From the NCBI GenBank assembly GCA_019022495.1, contig JAFEKR010000012.1, positions 1,550,001 through 1,614,000 on the forward strand: a stretch of 64,000 bases of DNA, read 5' to 3'. The notes under the pieces were generated by a model. That model was not told the origin of the DNA. It saw only the letters and a list, made by a program, of their open reading frames with translations, and did not search any database. Positions 21,612 to 35,000 of the stretch are shown piece after piece. The stretch is from Epichloe hybrida. Taxonomy: Eukaryota > Ascomycota > Sordariomycetes > Hypocreales > Clavicipitaceae. A program made the position numbers and the translations under genes. The number at the start of each line of letters is the position of its first letter. The stretch's first letter is position 1.

Positions 21612-24567
21612 GGGTCACTAAACGCGCATATCGCGTTTTTTGAATGCGCATATCGCGTTAGTCCAAAAACGGAAGAAGTACCTTTCCACCTAATCTCCCG
21701 CTAAATATACCAGCTCTTTTTAGTGGCGAATATAGGCAGCTCACCATAATATGCAATGCTTGTAACCTCTTCTGTAAAATTCCTTACCTTCCTTTTTATT
21801 ATCATAAGACCTCATAACGTAATAACGCAACGCAATAACGCAACGTAACAACGTAACGCTCTTTATAAATATCTTTTATTATATTATTCCCTAATATACA
21901 GCTATTTTATATAACCGCAGAAGAAGTAATTAATACTATTAATACCTAGTAAGTAAGTAAGGGGTTTATAGTAGTTAAAGCTAGCAGCGGTTATTTAAGG
22001 CGCATATAATAGAGAGTTAACTACATAATATAATACTAGCATAGCGGTAACTACAGACTAAATACCCTTAATTCTAATATCTATAAGACCTCTTTAAGGA
22101 AGATATAATGCCTATTTAGCGCATAAGTATAATATAATATGTATAAGAATAACTAGGTTCCTATAATAAAGGAAAACACATATAACTATAACCTAGTGCT
22201 TTCTCCCTTAAATTTAAGTATACTTTAGCTTTAAAGCTAATAGAAATTTAGCCTCTAGTAGCTTTAGATAAAAGTTAAAAACCTTAGCAAACTTAGAATA
22301 TTAATAATAAAGCAAATTACTAGCTAAATTATATAAGAAGTCCCTAAAGTCTATATTATAGGTTTAGATATGTTTTTTATCTAGCGTTAGCTATAACTCA
22401 TACTATATAACCCTAGAATATTAACCTAGAAGTTTATTAATTTACTAGATACTAATAACCGTATTTTCTATAAATAAATCTATTAGGATGCTTCTAGAAA
22501 GCTTTTATAAGTGTTCTAGGTATATAAAGATTTAATTTAGTAATAGAAGCAAAACCCTAAGCTATTATAAATAGATAATATATATAAGGTTAACTACTTT
22601 AACCTGCCTTTATTATAAGTTATAGGCATTATATCTTTATATATAATATATAGTATTACCTTTGGCCTTGCTACTAAAGAGAATAAAGCGGCCTATACTT
22701 AGCTTTTAATATATCTAAAGCTAGCTACTAAGGCCACTAGTATTAAGATGCTAAGCGTTATTATTACGGATTTTAATAAAGCTCTTAAATCTAGTCTTTA
22801 GAACACCTTTCCGTTAGCCTAATAGCAAATATACCACTAGTATTTACTATAGAATATTATAATTAATATTGTAAAGAAGTAGTAAGGAAATCTTAATAAC
22901 TATAATATCCTAGAGCCGCTAGTATGTAGAAGGATGCTAACTTTACGTTAGGCATGCCCTTATAATAACCTAGTTAATAACGCTAATTAACCCTAGAATA
23001 ATAAAGAAGATTATATTATTAAATTTAGTTCTATACTAGTAAAGATAGCTATAGTAATAGATTAATCTATTACTAGTGCTCTTAAAAAGCCTATTCTTTG
23101 TAATATTAAAGATATATTGCTTATGGCTTCTAGTATTTATAATACGTAGTGTATTATAATATTTGCGGCTACTAAGGTTAAATTCTAGAAGCACTAGAAT
23201 AAGCTTAAGAACTAATTTAAAAAGCAGGAAGGTTAGTTTAGCCTATGTAATTTTAATAAGGTATACCCTTACTAACCTTATAACTAGAGATTATAGCTTA
23301 CCTTAATTTAATATATTTATAATAGCGCTATAAATAAGTAGCTTTCTCTATTAATACTAATAGAAACTTTAGTATATTAAGTACCTCTTGCACTAAAGGA
23401 TCTTATAGTGATTTAAAGGTAAATTATAAGCTATGATTTATTAATTTATATGTGCTATAGGAACACATTTAGTAATGTGTTTAAAGCTATAAGGCTTCCT
23501 TCTTTATAAAATTTAATAAAGAGTTAAAGCGCTACTAAATTAATTAGGATAATTACCTAATTATTTATCTTCTAGCCTATAAGTTAAGCTAGTTTCTAAT
23601 TAATTAGGTAATCTAGTAATATTAGAAGGTAAAGGATAAATAAGAAGGTAAATCACCTAGGACCTTATATAGTTATTTATTTATATCATAGTTTAGGATC
23701 CCTTATAGCTATATAATTACTACTATATTAGAGAGTAGTAGCAGACTTCTTCTAACTTACTTTAACTATTATTAGTAGCTTAAGCTAATTATAAATAAGT
23801 AGTAAGCTTAAATTATAATAGATATTAAGCTTAACCCTAATAATATAGGTAAGTAATAGTAGGCCTGTAATAGCCCTTATATTATACTTAGAATAGTTTT
23901 AGGTATAAGTAGGATTTATAATATAATAGAATAGGCTTAGGTAGTAGCTAAGGGAAGGAATAGATTAGCTATTAACCTTACTATATTATAGCTATTATAA
24001 GCATTACGGGCTTTATAAGTAATAATACTAGCTTTAGCTTAGGGTAGTAAGGGTATAGTAATATTTATAGCTTTAACCTATAGTAGAATTACACGCTATG
24101 GCCATAGTAGGTAACACAACACCCTAGCTAGCCTAGCTATATAATTTAACGCCCTTATTAATGCCCTTATAAGCTTATAGCAAGCTACTATAAGTACTAT
24201 TTTAGCCTTATAAATAAGATTAATATAAAATTATTTATTATAGTTAATAGAAGTAGGCTATACTATGCTAATACCTGTATTTACACTAACGCTAAGTTAA
24301 GCTTTCCCTAATAATCTCTCTTAGCTACCTATAAGTTAAATTTAATTTATTCTATATAATCCGCCATTAGGGTAGTTATAATAGCTTTAATAGCAGCTTT
24401 TTTAATAACATTAATACCTTTAAATATCGCATAAATAGGCATCTTAGTTAATAGTAAAAATTAATAAACGCGAGCCACACTAAAATTTAGTGTGGGGACC
24501 GTCCTTCCGTTTTTGGACTAACGCGATATGCGCATTCAAAAAACGCGATATGCGCGTTTAGTTGCCC
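21612..24567 (+). mobile_element. RIP-degraded Mutator-like (MULE) transposon, copy 1
   Basis: The element is 2956 bp. It has inverted ends of about 64 bp (left GGGTCACTAAACGCG, right the reverse complement of GGGCAACTAAACGCG) and a perfect 9-bp target duplication ATCACCATG at 21603-21611 and 24568-24576. The 9-bp duplication is typical of Mutator-like elements. The interior is AT-rich and full of stops, but a plus-strand translation around 22600-22870 still shows MULE transposase features: a NYFNLPLL-like block, IITDFNKALKS (the second catalytic Asp region) and a QQI-x-HW-like block. CA and TG are nearly absent inside, as expected after RIP. Each end holds two copies of GCGCATATCGCGTT, and near the right end there is a CCACACTAAA/TTTAGTGTGG hairpin. 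It is not functional. Confidence 0.9.
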
Positions 24568-24576
24568 ATCACCATG

Positions 24577-24855
24577 TCTGCAACACGACGCCTCAGGAAG
24601 TCAGGTACATCTCCAACAAACCCAAAACCAAGGCTCCTATAACCAAACTCAATATTGACTAATAGATTACTGCGCGAAATTGACTTCCTAGTGACCGACT
24701 GCACGAGGAACGCGACAGCAACACCGGACAACAACCGCCGACTGCGTTTTAAGGATCATATTGGCAACTAACAGTATATACAAATACAACCTACTTTGTG
24801 AGGCGAACTCAACATCCCGCAATTACTCTGTGCCACGAGTGACAGCGGGTCGGAA
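24577..24855. other. Flank between MULE copy 1 and the UPF0132-type gene
   Basis: This holds the upstream region of the plus-strand gene starting at 24856. On the minus strand it carries the possible 5' part of the interrupted gene described at 21399-21611. No other feature is seen. Confidence 0.4.
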
Positions 24856-25614
24856 ATGCCTAGCATGGACTTCGCCCCGTATCAATCCTCACCTCCTGAG
24901 CACTCGCGCGTTGCCTCACCCGACTTCAATACATCAGCGCCGCGACAGTCGTTCGATGTCGCCGCGAGACGCCCCTTCTCTCCAGCAGCAGCCCGCAGCC
25001 CACCACCACTTCAGCACCCACAACCACAGCGTACGTGGACAAATTTGAAGGGACAAACAGGCGGATGGTCTGGTAGTAATGATGAAGCAAGGACCGCGGC
25101 TAGCACCCATCCAGTGGTCGAAATCAGCGAGTTTGACACCAGTCTAGGTTTAAGGCTGGATTATGAGGCATGCTTAGCCTATTTGGCTTTGCCTCCTCTT
25201 GGCTCTATCATCCTGCTGATCTTGGAGCACAACAGTGACTACGTTCGGTGAGAGGGTCCTGCTTTGATCTCAGCGGCGGTAGAACAATCGCTACTCAACC
25301 ATGATGTTACATTGCTGACAATTATGCAGCTTCCACGCATGGCAAGCAGCGTTGTTGTTTACTGCAATACTAGTATTCCACCTTTTTTTCTCATGGTTCT
25401 CCTTCTTAAGTTGGTTGTTCTTTGCCGGTGACATGGCACTTATTGCTTTACTAGCTCTGAGAGCGTACCGGGACGCCGAGGTTTTAGACAGGTACGATGG
25501 AAAGGCTAAACCCATGTAATGATTTCTCTCTTTTATTACCTGTGCTAACTAGTACACAGATATGAAGTGCCATTTTTTGGAAGAATGGCAAGCCGAATTC
25601 TGGACGACGAGTAG
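24856..25614 (+). CDS. Small UPF0132/DUF4870-type membrane protein
   Basis: Three exons (24856-25247, 25330-25491, 25560-25614; introns 82 and 68 bp, the second with branch site GCTAAC) give 202 residues. A Pro/Ser-rich disordered N-terminus of about 90 residues precedes the domain LGLRLDYEACLAYLALPPLG, then IILLILEHNSDYVRFHAWQA, then two further hydrophobic spans and AYRDAEVLDRYEVPFFG. The YVRFHAWQA motif after the first membrane helix is the hallmark of the UPF0132/DUF4870 family, which has a Tic20-like fold. The splice between YVR and FHAWQA falls in the most conserved part and supports the model. The function is unknown. It is convergent with TRL1. Confidence 0.85.
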
Positions 25615-25732
25615 TAAATTGAGTTAGTGAACTTCAGGTTCGTGGAAGTTCAGCTTATTCTATGATCCGCATGTTTCAATATACTTGCAGTATATATTGT
25701 GGCCCGAATAAGCCCCTGGTACTAGTCTAGTT

Positions 25733-28222
25733 CTACCTCGAGGGAATTCCCCTCACAATGCCTTCGAGGATCCGCCGATCCTCTAGTAAGATCTCCTTGA
25801 TGGATTCGCCATCGGCTCCAGCCTCGATCCATCTGTTAAGTAAGTCGTTACTCTCCTTCGGCTTAATCGTGTTGTCTCGAGTCCCGACGGTGATATGAGT
25901 CACTCGATTGACACATTCCCATGTGATTGTGTCATCAAGCAGCCGTACAACTAGGGCCATGATACGGTCATCGAACACAATCTACACGTTAAATTCATTA
26001 GCACACAAAGACTCATCCAGCTTCCGGTTTCATCCTTGGTCCATTTAGAGAATTGAACATACTCTTTCCAGAATCAAGTCGCATCGTCCAATTTGTGAAT
26101 TTGAGCAGCCTGAAGATTCCCATGCTTGAACGTATCTTTGCCAGAGGTCGTGTCTCTCATTAGAACTCGCACGGTGCATGAGCGTCACATGGAATTTTGG
26201 CTGTATCCTTCTCGTTTGTTTCAGCTGCATGTAGAATCGAGAGGTGTGGGACGGATAACCATTGAAAGCTTTCTCCAATATGTCGTTCACCTGATCGCTT
26301 GCCACATCAATAGCCATGTATTCTAATTTCCTTTTTCTCTTGATATCTGTTGTCGTTTCGTGAAGGCTTTGCTGGAATTTCGCGCGATAATTAAGAGCAG
26401 TTTCCATGGCTGCGTCGTATTGCTCTGGAAGGGGGGCTCTCTCAACAAGTCTCGGAAAGTGCTGCTGCAGCTTGTGCACTGTTGTCTCTAAGTTTTGGCG
26501 AGTGCCAATTTGCGCATCGAGATCGATGATGAGGTCAAAGCCGCTGTCAGGATTTGCATACGGTGTACACGATTCAAATCGATTGATAAACCCCCCCATA
26601 ACACCAATGAACTTGTTCTTGTCGCTTGCTGCGTGTATGGTCTGATGATTATCGCCACGCGCCAACACTCTAGCTTGTGTGATTTTTCTGATCGTTTCAA
26701 TGGACTCCTGATCATGGCGAAAGTTCAAGCAGACTATCTTGGCAGTTGTATGTTGCAATTTTACGTCAGCTATAAGCTGCCGTCTCTCAGTTCTGGTTGC
26801 ATTGTTCCGATCCGCGAAGACGACTGGGTGATCTTGCAACTGGTCCAGTACAGCTCTTATGAAGCGAGGGGGTCGTCCTTTGCCTGATATGTTGTCATTT
26901 TGAATATGACCCCAGCCAAACAGGTGTGTTAAAGCCAGAGCGAGCGTTGTTTTACCACAACCTATGGTGGCAATCGGACATAGAATGATATCCCTTTTAA
27001 CTTCGGTCATTGCAACAGGATATGTATCGTCTAAACACGCCGCGTCATAGCCATTGAGATTCTTCAATCTAAGAAAATCTTCACGTAATGAAATAATGCC
27101 GTGGTTCTGGGTATAAAGTTTTCCAAGGTTTGGATCAGCCGCTAGTCGTTTCCGGGCATAAAGTAAATACTCTTCCGTAAGTTTTTGGTGTTTCTTAAAC
27201 CTTGGTTGTTTGCCTGCGATAAGCGCCTTGGTGCATTCTCTCCACTGTCGATACATAAGATACGGTTCTTCGAACTTGTATTTGAAAAACCAATCCTGGT
27301 ATGGTCGCGTCACAGGATCAGTGCTCATTTTGCATCGAATAACGAATCCTTCTACTTCTCTGCCCTCGTGGGAACCTGATTGTGCAACGTCTTCCAGGAA
27401 CGCTTTGACCTCTTGTACGTCGGTCAATGTGGTCAATTCTGTTTTAATAAACCCCCAATCATCTGCGAATCTTTGAACGATCGAACTTGGGTATGTCGCA
27501 AATTCAGGCAAGTTTAGGTTGACACCATGGAGGTATAGGCCAGCTTTTGAAGTGCCGTACGCCAAGACATGCTCTTCGAATTCATCGTCACAGAGCTCAG
27601 CAACTGCTGTAGCATTTCGGCTACGAAGCTCCCTGGCCAAGTCTGACTTCGTCTTGCCCACTGCAGCTAGTTGTCGCTCGATGTGGCGTTCGCCAGCACT
27701 GGCATGACTGACTTGAAGGTCGTTCCGTTCACCCGTGGAGTGCTTGCTGCAAACTAAAAGCGTATCATCCTCGAGCCCAGAAACAAAGATGATACAACCG
27801 TTTTCTTTAAGCGTAAGCTCATAAGGTGGTCGTGTGTTAGCGATGATGTTCTTCCACCTTGTCTCGGGCACCTCATCCACATTGAAGAACTTGTCGTACC
27901 CCCTGACTGCTATTTGTGGTTGCTGTCGATGAGTCTGGGGAGTTGTGAAAAGACCGCGAGCATAAGTAGGCAAATCTGGTCGTTTATAATCCCAGTCCTG
28001 CATCTTCCAGGAGTCAACTTTGACTCCTTCCGCAGAGTTCTTCATATTGAAGCTTGTTTTCTTCACTGAAAAGCCACCACGTTGTTTCCCTTTTCTCGCC
28101 AACTCTAGGGCGCCAATCATGCGTGTAACTTCGCCGACATCTTGTGGTTTAAAAGGTGTAGCTGCCATTTTGAACCGAACCCCGGGGCTTGTGCCAATCT
28201 GAGTGGCTGCAGTTTTGACCAA
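25733..28222 (-). CDS. TRL1: Fungal tRNA ligase (ligase-kinase-cyclic phosphodiesterase)
   Basis: Two exons (28222-26063 and 25981-25733; 81-bp GTATGT...TAG intron) give 802 residues from 28222, or 784 from the in-frame ATG at 28168 (MAATPFKPQDVGEV), which fits related starts better. The adenylyltransferase domain has the nucleotidyl-transfer motif KENGCIIF with Lys about 139. The kinase domain has the P-loop ATIGCGKTTLALAL near residue 415. The C-terminal cyclic phosphodiesterase has both HxT motifs, KFHVTLMHR and, after the splice, RVTHITVGT. Known role: heals and seals tRNA halves after intron removal, and HAC1/XBP1-type mRNA in the unfolded-protein response. It is intact and lies next to the large transposon block. 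Confidence 0.95.
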
Positions 28223-28677
28223 AAAATATATAGTATCTGTCGATTTTACTCCCTGGTAGTCCTTGAAGTGTTCAATAGGGGACTTCTACATGTGGTCTTG
28301 GCGTGGTGTGTGACGGATTTGTTCATCTGGCCAGGCGTTGTATGGAAGGAACATGAACAGCCAGTGATGGGACTGGCTTTGTTAGAGAAGCCTCGATGCG
28401 ATGTTTAAATGTAAACTAGCGAGGCTTGACGGGTGAGGAAGATGGAATGAGATGCAGCGGATGAAATAGTAGAAAGAGATGAGTGTGCAGTCGCCGATGG
28501 CATAGGAAGGACCGGACGAACCAGGAATTTTTCCATGAGTCACAGCGAGGACGTTAAAAGAGTCTGGTCGCTTGTTGGTAGACTGTGCGTGGTGGTACCT
28601 GCAGTTTGTGCTAGTGCTAATAACAAAGAGCGGCACAAACGAATCATTATAGGAAGGGTTAGTGGACCCCATTATTA
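28223..28677. other. TRL1 upstream region up to the Tc1-like element
   Basis: This is the promoter side of TRL1, ending at a TA dinucleotide (28676-28677) that is the target site of the Tc1-like element. Short open frames on both strands show no domain. No RNA gene is seen. Confidence 0.5.
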
Positions 28678-29000
28678 CAGTGGGGGGTCGAAAGTCTGGA
28701 TAACCAGACGCGACCCTACCACATATCGCGAAAAATCGCGTTACATTCCGTCTGTATTATTAACTTAACTTATATATATCTTAATAAAAATACCTCTAAT
28801 TATACCTAGAGTTAAATATAGTCCTTATAAGAGAACTAGAGTTATATTAGCCTTTAATTTAAGTATAATAAGTAAAGAGATTATAGAGAAAGAGAGAATT
28901 TCCCTTATATATATATATAGTATTTATTAATACTACTAAACCTAATAGTTAGCTAAATTATTACTATACTATAGCTAGCTACTAAAGCTTAGAATATATA

Positions 29001-32000
29001 TATATTATTTACGCTAGTTAGCTCTATAGATAGCTATTACTAGTACTTCTACTACTAAGTTAAAAGGGAAAACCCTATACTAGGAAGAAAAACCCCCTTA
29101 TGTTTGTGTACGGGCTGGCGCTAGCCTTGTAACGGGTCTGCGCTACTTAGTGTATTTCCTATTATAGGTATTTATTGCTAGCTTACGCTAGCCTTATCCT
29201 ATTAAAAAAAAAAAGAAAGGAAAGATATATAAAATAAGAGTTTATAGGCCTCTTCTAGTCTTACTCTAGTGTAATAATATGCCTATCCTAAGTCTCTTTG
29301 CTTTAGGCTAGGGTAAAGTGAATTTAGATTTATAGTGTTAATTTACTTCTTATTTACTCTTATGCTTACTTTCCTATAGCCTTACTTTTTAGCTATCTCT
29401 AGCCTATTCCTACCTTATATATCTAGTAAAGTCTAAGTACTTAGTTTTATTTAACTAGTACTAGGGGAGGGTAGTTATAGCCCTAGACTAGGGTAGTCCT
29501 AGGTTAAGATTACTTATATGTTATTAGATTTGTTAATTATGTTATGCTTTGTTTTTAAGTAAGTTATCTAAATTATCCCCCCCCCCCCTCTATAGGTATA
29601 AAAGAGAGCTCTCCCCCCCTAGGGTCCTAGTCTCTTTCTTCTTTTTATATTAAACTTCCTATAGGTTTTTCTTTTCTTTCTAGCTATTTAAGGCTATCCT
29701 AGGCTAGGGTTAGGTTATTTACTAATATTTGCTGTAGATTTGGACTAAATCTAGCATAATAGCGCTAGAAGTTATAAGTACTTTAGTGTTACTGCTTGTC
29801 TAGCTCTAATTTGCCTAGGAATCTTATAAGTATAAGGACTTCCTAAGGAAGTCTATAACTAAAAAGTAATATACGTAGGTTATAGAGAAGGGTCTATTTA
29901 TAAGTTATATTTGCTTCTGCTCTAGGCCTAGTCTACTACTAATTTGCTTTAGCTTAGTAAACTAAGAGAAGTTTAATGCGTTTCCTATGAATCTTATTTA
30001 GTTTAGGACCTTAGGCACTAGTACTATCTTATTATTAGTAGGTTAGTCTTGCTCTGGCTTAGTAATAGGGCTAACTTACTAGATAGGGGCGGCCACTAAC
30101 GCGTGTTTTAACTATTAGGTTTAGAACTATTAATGCTATTAGGTAATAATTAATAATTACCCTTGCTCTAGCTTGGTTCTATGTCTAATCCGCTATTTTA
30201 GCTAAACTTATTTAGTAATTAAAATGAGTATTAGTAGTTAGTTAAGACCTAGGCTTCTATAGCTAATAGGGGTGTGGTAAGTCTGTTCTAGCTTAGTGGC
30301 AGGTCTGTTCTAGCTTTAATATTTTCCTTAATAGGCCCTAGAAGGCTTCTAGGACTAGGTTAAGAAGCTCTACGCTAGTAATTAGGTAAAGAAGAAATAA
30401 AGTGCCTTAGTAGTAAGCTTAGACTAGGCTAGTTTCTTTAAGGAATAGTATACTAAGCTTATCTTTTAGCTTATATACCTTGACACATACGCGGCGGAGA
30501 TAAACTATCTTCTGCTTACTATTATCCTTGCGAAAAATTATAACTAGGTGGCTATAGATGTAATTCCTATCCTAGAGGAGAAATAAGGTAGTAGCTTAAA
30601 TTTAGCTTAGAGTAAGGGTAGTGGTAGGCTAGTAGGACTTATAATACCTGGAGTTTATAGTTAAAATTAATCTAATAATAGTTCTAAACCTAAATGTTCT
30701 CTATTGTGATTATAAATTATAAAATTAGTCCCTCCCCTAGCTTGCCTCTGTGCCTATACTATCTGTTTTATCCCTTATGCTAGATTTGTAATTAGAAGGT
30801 TTTCCGTCTGTTAATGGATTCAGCCTAGGTCCAGTGGTATTCTAAGCTGTCTTATAGCTAGCTCCTATGCTAATAAGTAATATTAGAGTTATCTTATGCT
30901 AAGGAACTATTTAGCTAAATATTTTGCTTTTTAAGGTTTATTTAGGGCTAGCCTTGCCTCCTATACGTTAGCGGGCTATTGCTACTAAGGTTACCTATAG
31001 TTATATTTACTGTAATTAACTAGTATGTAGTATTAGTCTTCTATAGCTTAACTATAGCTATATAGGGGCAAAACCACCCTAGGAACCTTTCTTTAGAATA
31101 GGAACTTACTTAGGCCTATCTTTCCTATGTGTAATTAGATGATTATTAAAGAGATATGCTTATTTATGTCAGTGTGAAATTCCTAGATTTCCTTTAGGTT
31201 ATAGGAGGGTAGGTAGTCTTTAGTTAGTTCTCTAATGCGTTTACTTTAGGCTAGCCTCTCTTTATTATACTAGTTCTCCTATTATTTCTTCTATTCCTTA
31301 TCTAGGTTTGTGTCTAGTTTATTATTAATAGGTAAGGGTCTTCTTCTGTGGCGTAGTACTATTATAACTAAGTTAGCTATAGCTTAGATTATCCTTACTA
31401 TCCTACTATTAATAATTTTATCTTTAAACCTTTGCTTTATCTTATTTAGGTAGAGGTTAAGGGGGGGGATATAGGTCTTAACTTCTAGTTATATAATAGG
31501 TGTGGCCTTAAACGCCCCTATAATAATCTAGAGGTAAGCTAATTAATTTACTATAAAGCTTTTTACTACTTCTCTTAGCTATCCCCCCTTCTTAGTAGGG
31601 GTATAGTAAGCACTTACTTTATAAGTAAGGATAAGTTAGACTACTTATATATATAGGAGTCTAGTATCTCTAAAGCTATATCCCTAGGCTAATACTACTA
31701 GCTTAGAGAGTGTAAGCTACTACTAGGCTAACTTGCCCTTAAGGATATTTCTATAGGCACTCTAGTTAAGTTTCCTATTAATCTATACTCCTAGGAATCT
31801 ATATAATTCTATAGGCACTATCTTCTTTACTTTAACTTAGACTCTAGCCTAGGGAGGTCTATAGGACTTACTAAAGTGTATAAGTTTAGTTTTAGCTAGG
31901 TTAAACTTAACTCCTGCTTACTTTACCTATTCCTTATAGATCTTTTATATAGCTTTAAGTCTTCTCTAGGTTTATACTATATTCTTACTAAAGGCTACTA

Positions 32001-35000
32001 TATTTATATTATTTATAAATCCTATAGCTACTATACCTAGAATAGCCTAGAGGTAAATATAGAGCTTTACTAAGTAAAGTAAGAAGAGAATTAAGGAGAG
32101 GGGTAATTCTTATAGGGTGCTAGCCTTAATTATAAATAGTCTAGAGAGTCCTTTATTAAAGCTAAGCTAGCTTATTTTATTTATAAGAAAGCTTTATATT
32201 ACTATTATTAGCTATTATAAGACTCCTATCTTTATAAGTAAGTATATTAGGTATAAGTAGCTAACTTTATTAAACACTAAAGATATATCTATTTACGCTA
32301 GTAAGGTAATACTACCCCTTCCCTAAGCCTCCCTAATATATTTAATAAGGACTCTTATTATAGTTTCTATTAATTTATTTATCCTATTACCTATCTAGAG
32401 TTTAAGGAGTAGTCCCTTTACCTTAGTAAAGGCTATAAGTTACTTTACTATTATTACTTTTATAATCTTTCTTACTATATTAAGTAGTAAGATTAGTCTT
32501 TATATATTAGCTCTCCTTATTTCCTTAGTGGTTTTACTAGGTTTCCTAATTACTACTACTCTTATAGTTTAGAAGTAAGCTAGGAAGTATCCTATTTCTA
32601 GGACTATATTTAGGAGCCTAGCTATAGTGTCTTTAGCTAGGTTATTATAAGCTTTAATAAGGCCCGCTAGGAGTTTATTATCTCCTAGCGCCTTCTAGCT
32701 AGCTATATTTACTAGGATATTATTAATCTTCTCTTACCTGAATTATTCTTTGTCTAGTAGTAGTGTGTTTTCTAGCTCTAGGAAGGAGAGGTCTAGTATA
32801 TATAAGAGGTCTGCTATTAGCTTAGGGAAGAATCTTTATGCTAGTACGCTAGCCTTATTATTATGTGTAATAGCTAGGTTAGGGTTATTTTTACTTCTTT
32901 CTAGCTTAGGGAGTCTAGGGAGCTCTAGGGGGGCCTAGCTTTAAAGTTAGGCCTATCTCTTAAGCCTCTAGACCCCTCTGTCCTTTTCCTATATATTAGC
33001 CTTTTATAATATATCCCTTTATGTGTTTCTTTTCTCTTCCCTTATAACGCGTTCTTAGTTCTTATTTACCTTAGTATAGGCTTGCTAGTTTGCGTTAGTC
33101 CTCTAGTATCTTTATTATCTCTTAGCTTACCTTGCTTTACTAACTAACTCTTAGGCTTTCCTTAACTACTATACCTCTAGGCTAGGGAGTCCCTAGGCCT
33201 TCTTTAGGACTACCTTATCTATAATCTATTATAGGCTTATAATAAGCTATATTATATAGTTATCTATTCCCTCTTTATTATATAGGTCTAGCGTGTTTTT
33301 AGGCTAAAGTCTAATCGTAGCCTTTGCCTTTGCGTGTGGTTAGTTTATAGCTCCCTATATATATCTAAGGACCTAAGGGATAGCTTCCTGCTATTTGTTA
33401 AAGATGCTAATTAGTTATAGGATATAGTTAGATCTAGGGATGTCTTTAGCGCCTTTGTAGTAGACTCTAATATCTAGTGTAGCCTATACTAGATTAATAG
33501 TGCTATCTCTATTATCTTTATATTATCTTATAGGTTTACCCTAGGGTGTAATAAGTCCAAGCCTCTACTAGTCTATAAACTCTAGTAGTTTATTCGCTCT
33601 ATTGGTTTTCCTATCTAGCTTGTCCTAGAGGGGGTGCTTTTAGTTAAAGTTACTTATAAATACGCTTTAGTTATAGGGCTCTTCTAGGTTAATTATATAA
33701 ATAAGGGTATTCTAGTTATTACTATATCTCTCTAAGTAAAGGGAGTAGATATTAACTCCTTATAGCTTTACTAGTGACTAGTTAGTCCCTCCCTAGGCTA
33801 ACTATAACCTTACTCTGTGTTTTTTATTTATATATACTATGTTATATCTATTATAATACGTGAGTTAAAACTAGGCAAGGCCTAGTGCTAGGGGCTATAG
33901 GTTTCTTATGTGTTCCTATTCTTAGATTATGATTATATTTATGTTAGTCTAGTAATGGAGCGCTATATATACTAGTTTGTTCTTATTTATGTTCTAGAAA
34001 AGGACTTATAATATTATTATATTAATTAGGGGGGCTATTAGTTACTACTATCTTGTGCTAGCTTTGTTCTAGCTCTAAGTTACTCTGTGTATTATCTAAT
34101 GCTTCCTAATCTTAGTTATTTAGCGCTTTATTCTATATTTATAGGGTATTCTCTCTTTCTACTTACTATAATAATAGGTTCTGCTACTATACTAGGTCTC
34201 TTATAGGGTGTAGTTAAGCCTTTACTTAGGGAGCGGGTAGTAAAGTAAGAGGGCTATTTAAGATATCCTACTTTAGTAGTATTTTACTTCTCTTTTAGGA
34301 TAGGATAGTCCCTTAACTAGGCTAGGTGTAGTCTAGAGTATAGGATATAGTTCTCCTTTATTTATCTGTCTTTTATAAGGTAGGAGGACTCTCTATCCTT
34401 ATAATAGCTAGCTTTACACTTACTATACCTTAGTGCTACTTTATAGAACTTAGCTATATGGCTTATTTAGAAGTAATTATAGTATTATTAGGGTTATAGG
34501 GTCTTATTATATAGTTTAGTTTAGAAAAGCTTTGCTTTAAAGACTATGCTATCTTAGTATATCTTATTAGTATCTTTTACTTTAGCTAGGCCTAGTATTA
34601 GAGTGGTTCTTTAGGCGCCTTTGCCCTAGGGTTATCTTGCTATTGCCTTTACTATATTTACCTTATTAGCTTTTCTAATTTCTATTACTAGGTTCTTAAG
34701 AGAGGTATGTTTAGTTAGGAATCCTTTAATAATAATGCTAAGCACGTAATAATAAAGGGCTGCCTCTAGCCTAAATACTTTAGTAATTTATTTTTAGTCT
34801 TCTCTATATTAGGTAGCGTTTCCTTTAAAGGTAATAATTATATTCTTACTAGGGAGTCTGCTAGCTACTACTACTATAGCCTAGCCTATAGCTTTGTTTA
34901 CTACTATTACTATATCTTCTATACCCTTAGACTAGAGTAATTCCTAGATAGTATTCCCTTTAATAAGTACCTCTTAGTCCTATCTACTAGGGATTTAGAG

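Noticed and set aside
21612..24567. First reading of this element as a Fot1/pogo transposon
   Set aside because: The target duplication is 9 bp, not TA, and the residual translation fits a Mutator-type transposase.
32750..32938. 62-codon plus-strand frame
   Set aside because: It lies antisense inside the RIP-mutated LINE and is a chance opening in stop-rich DNA.
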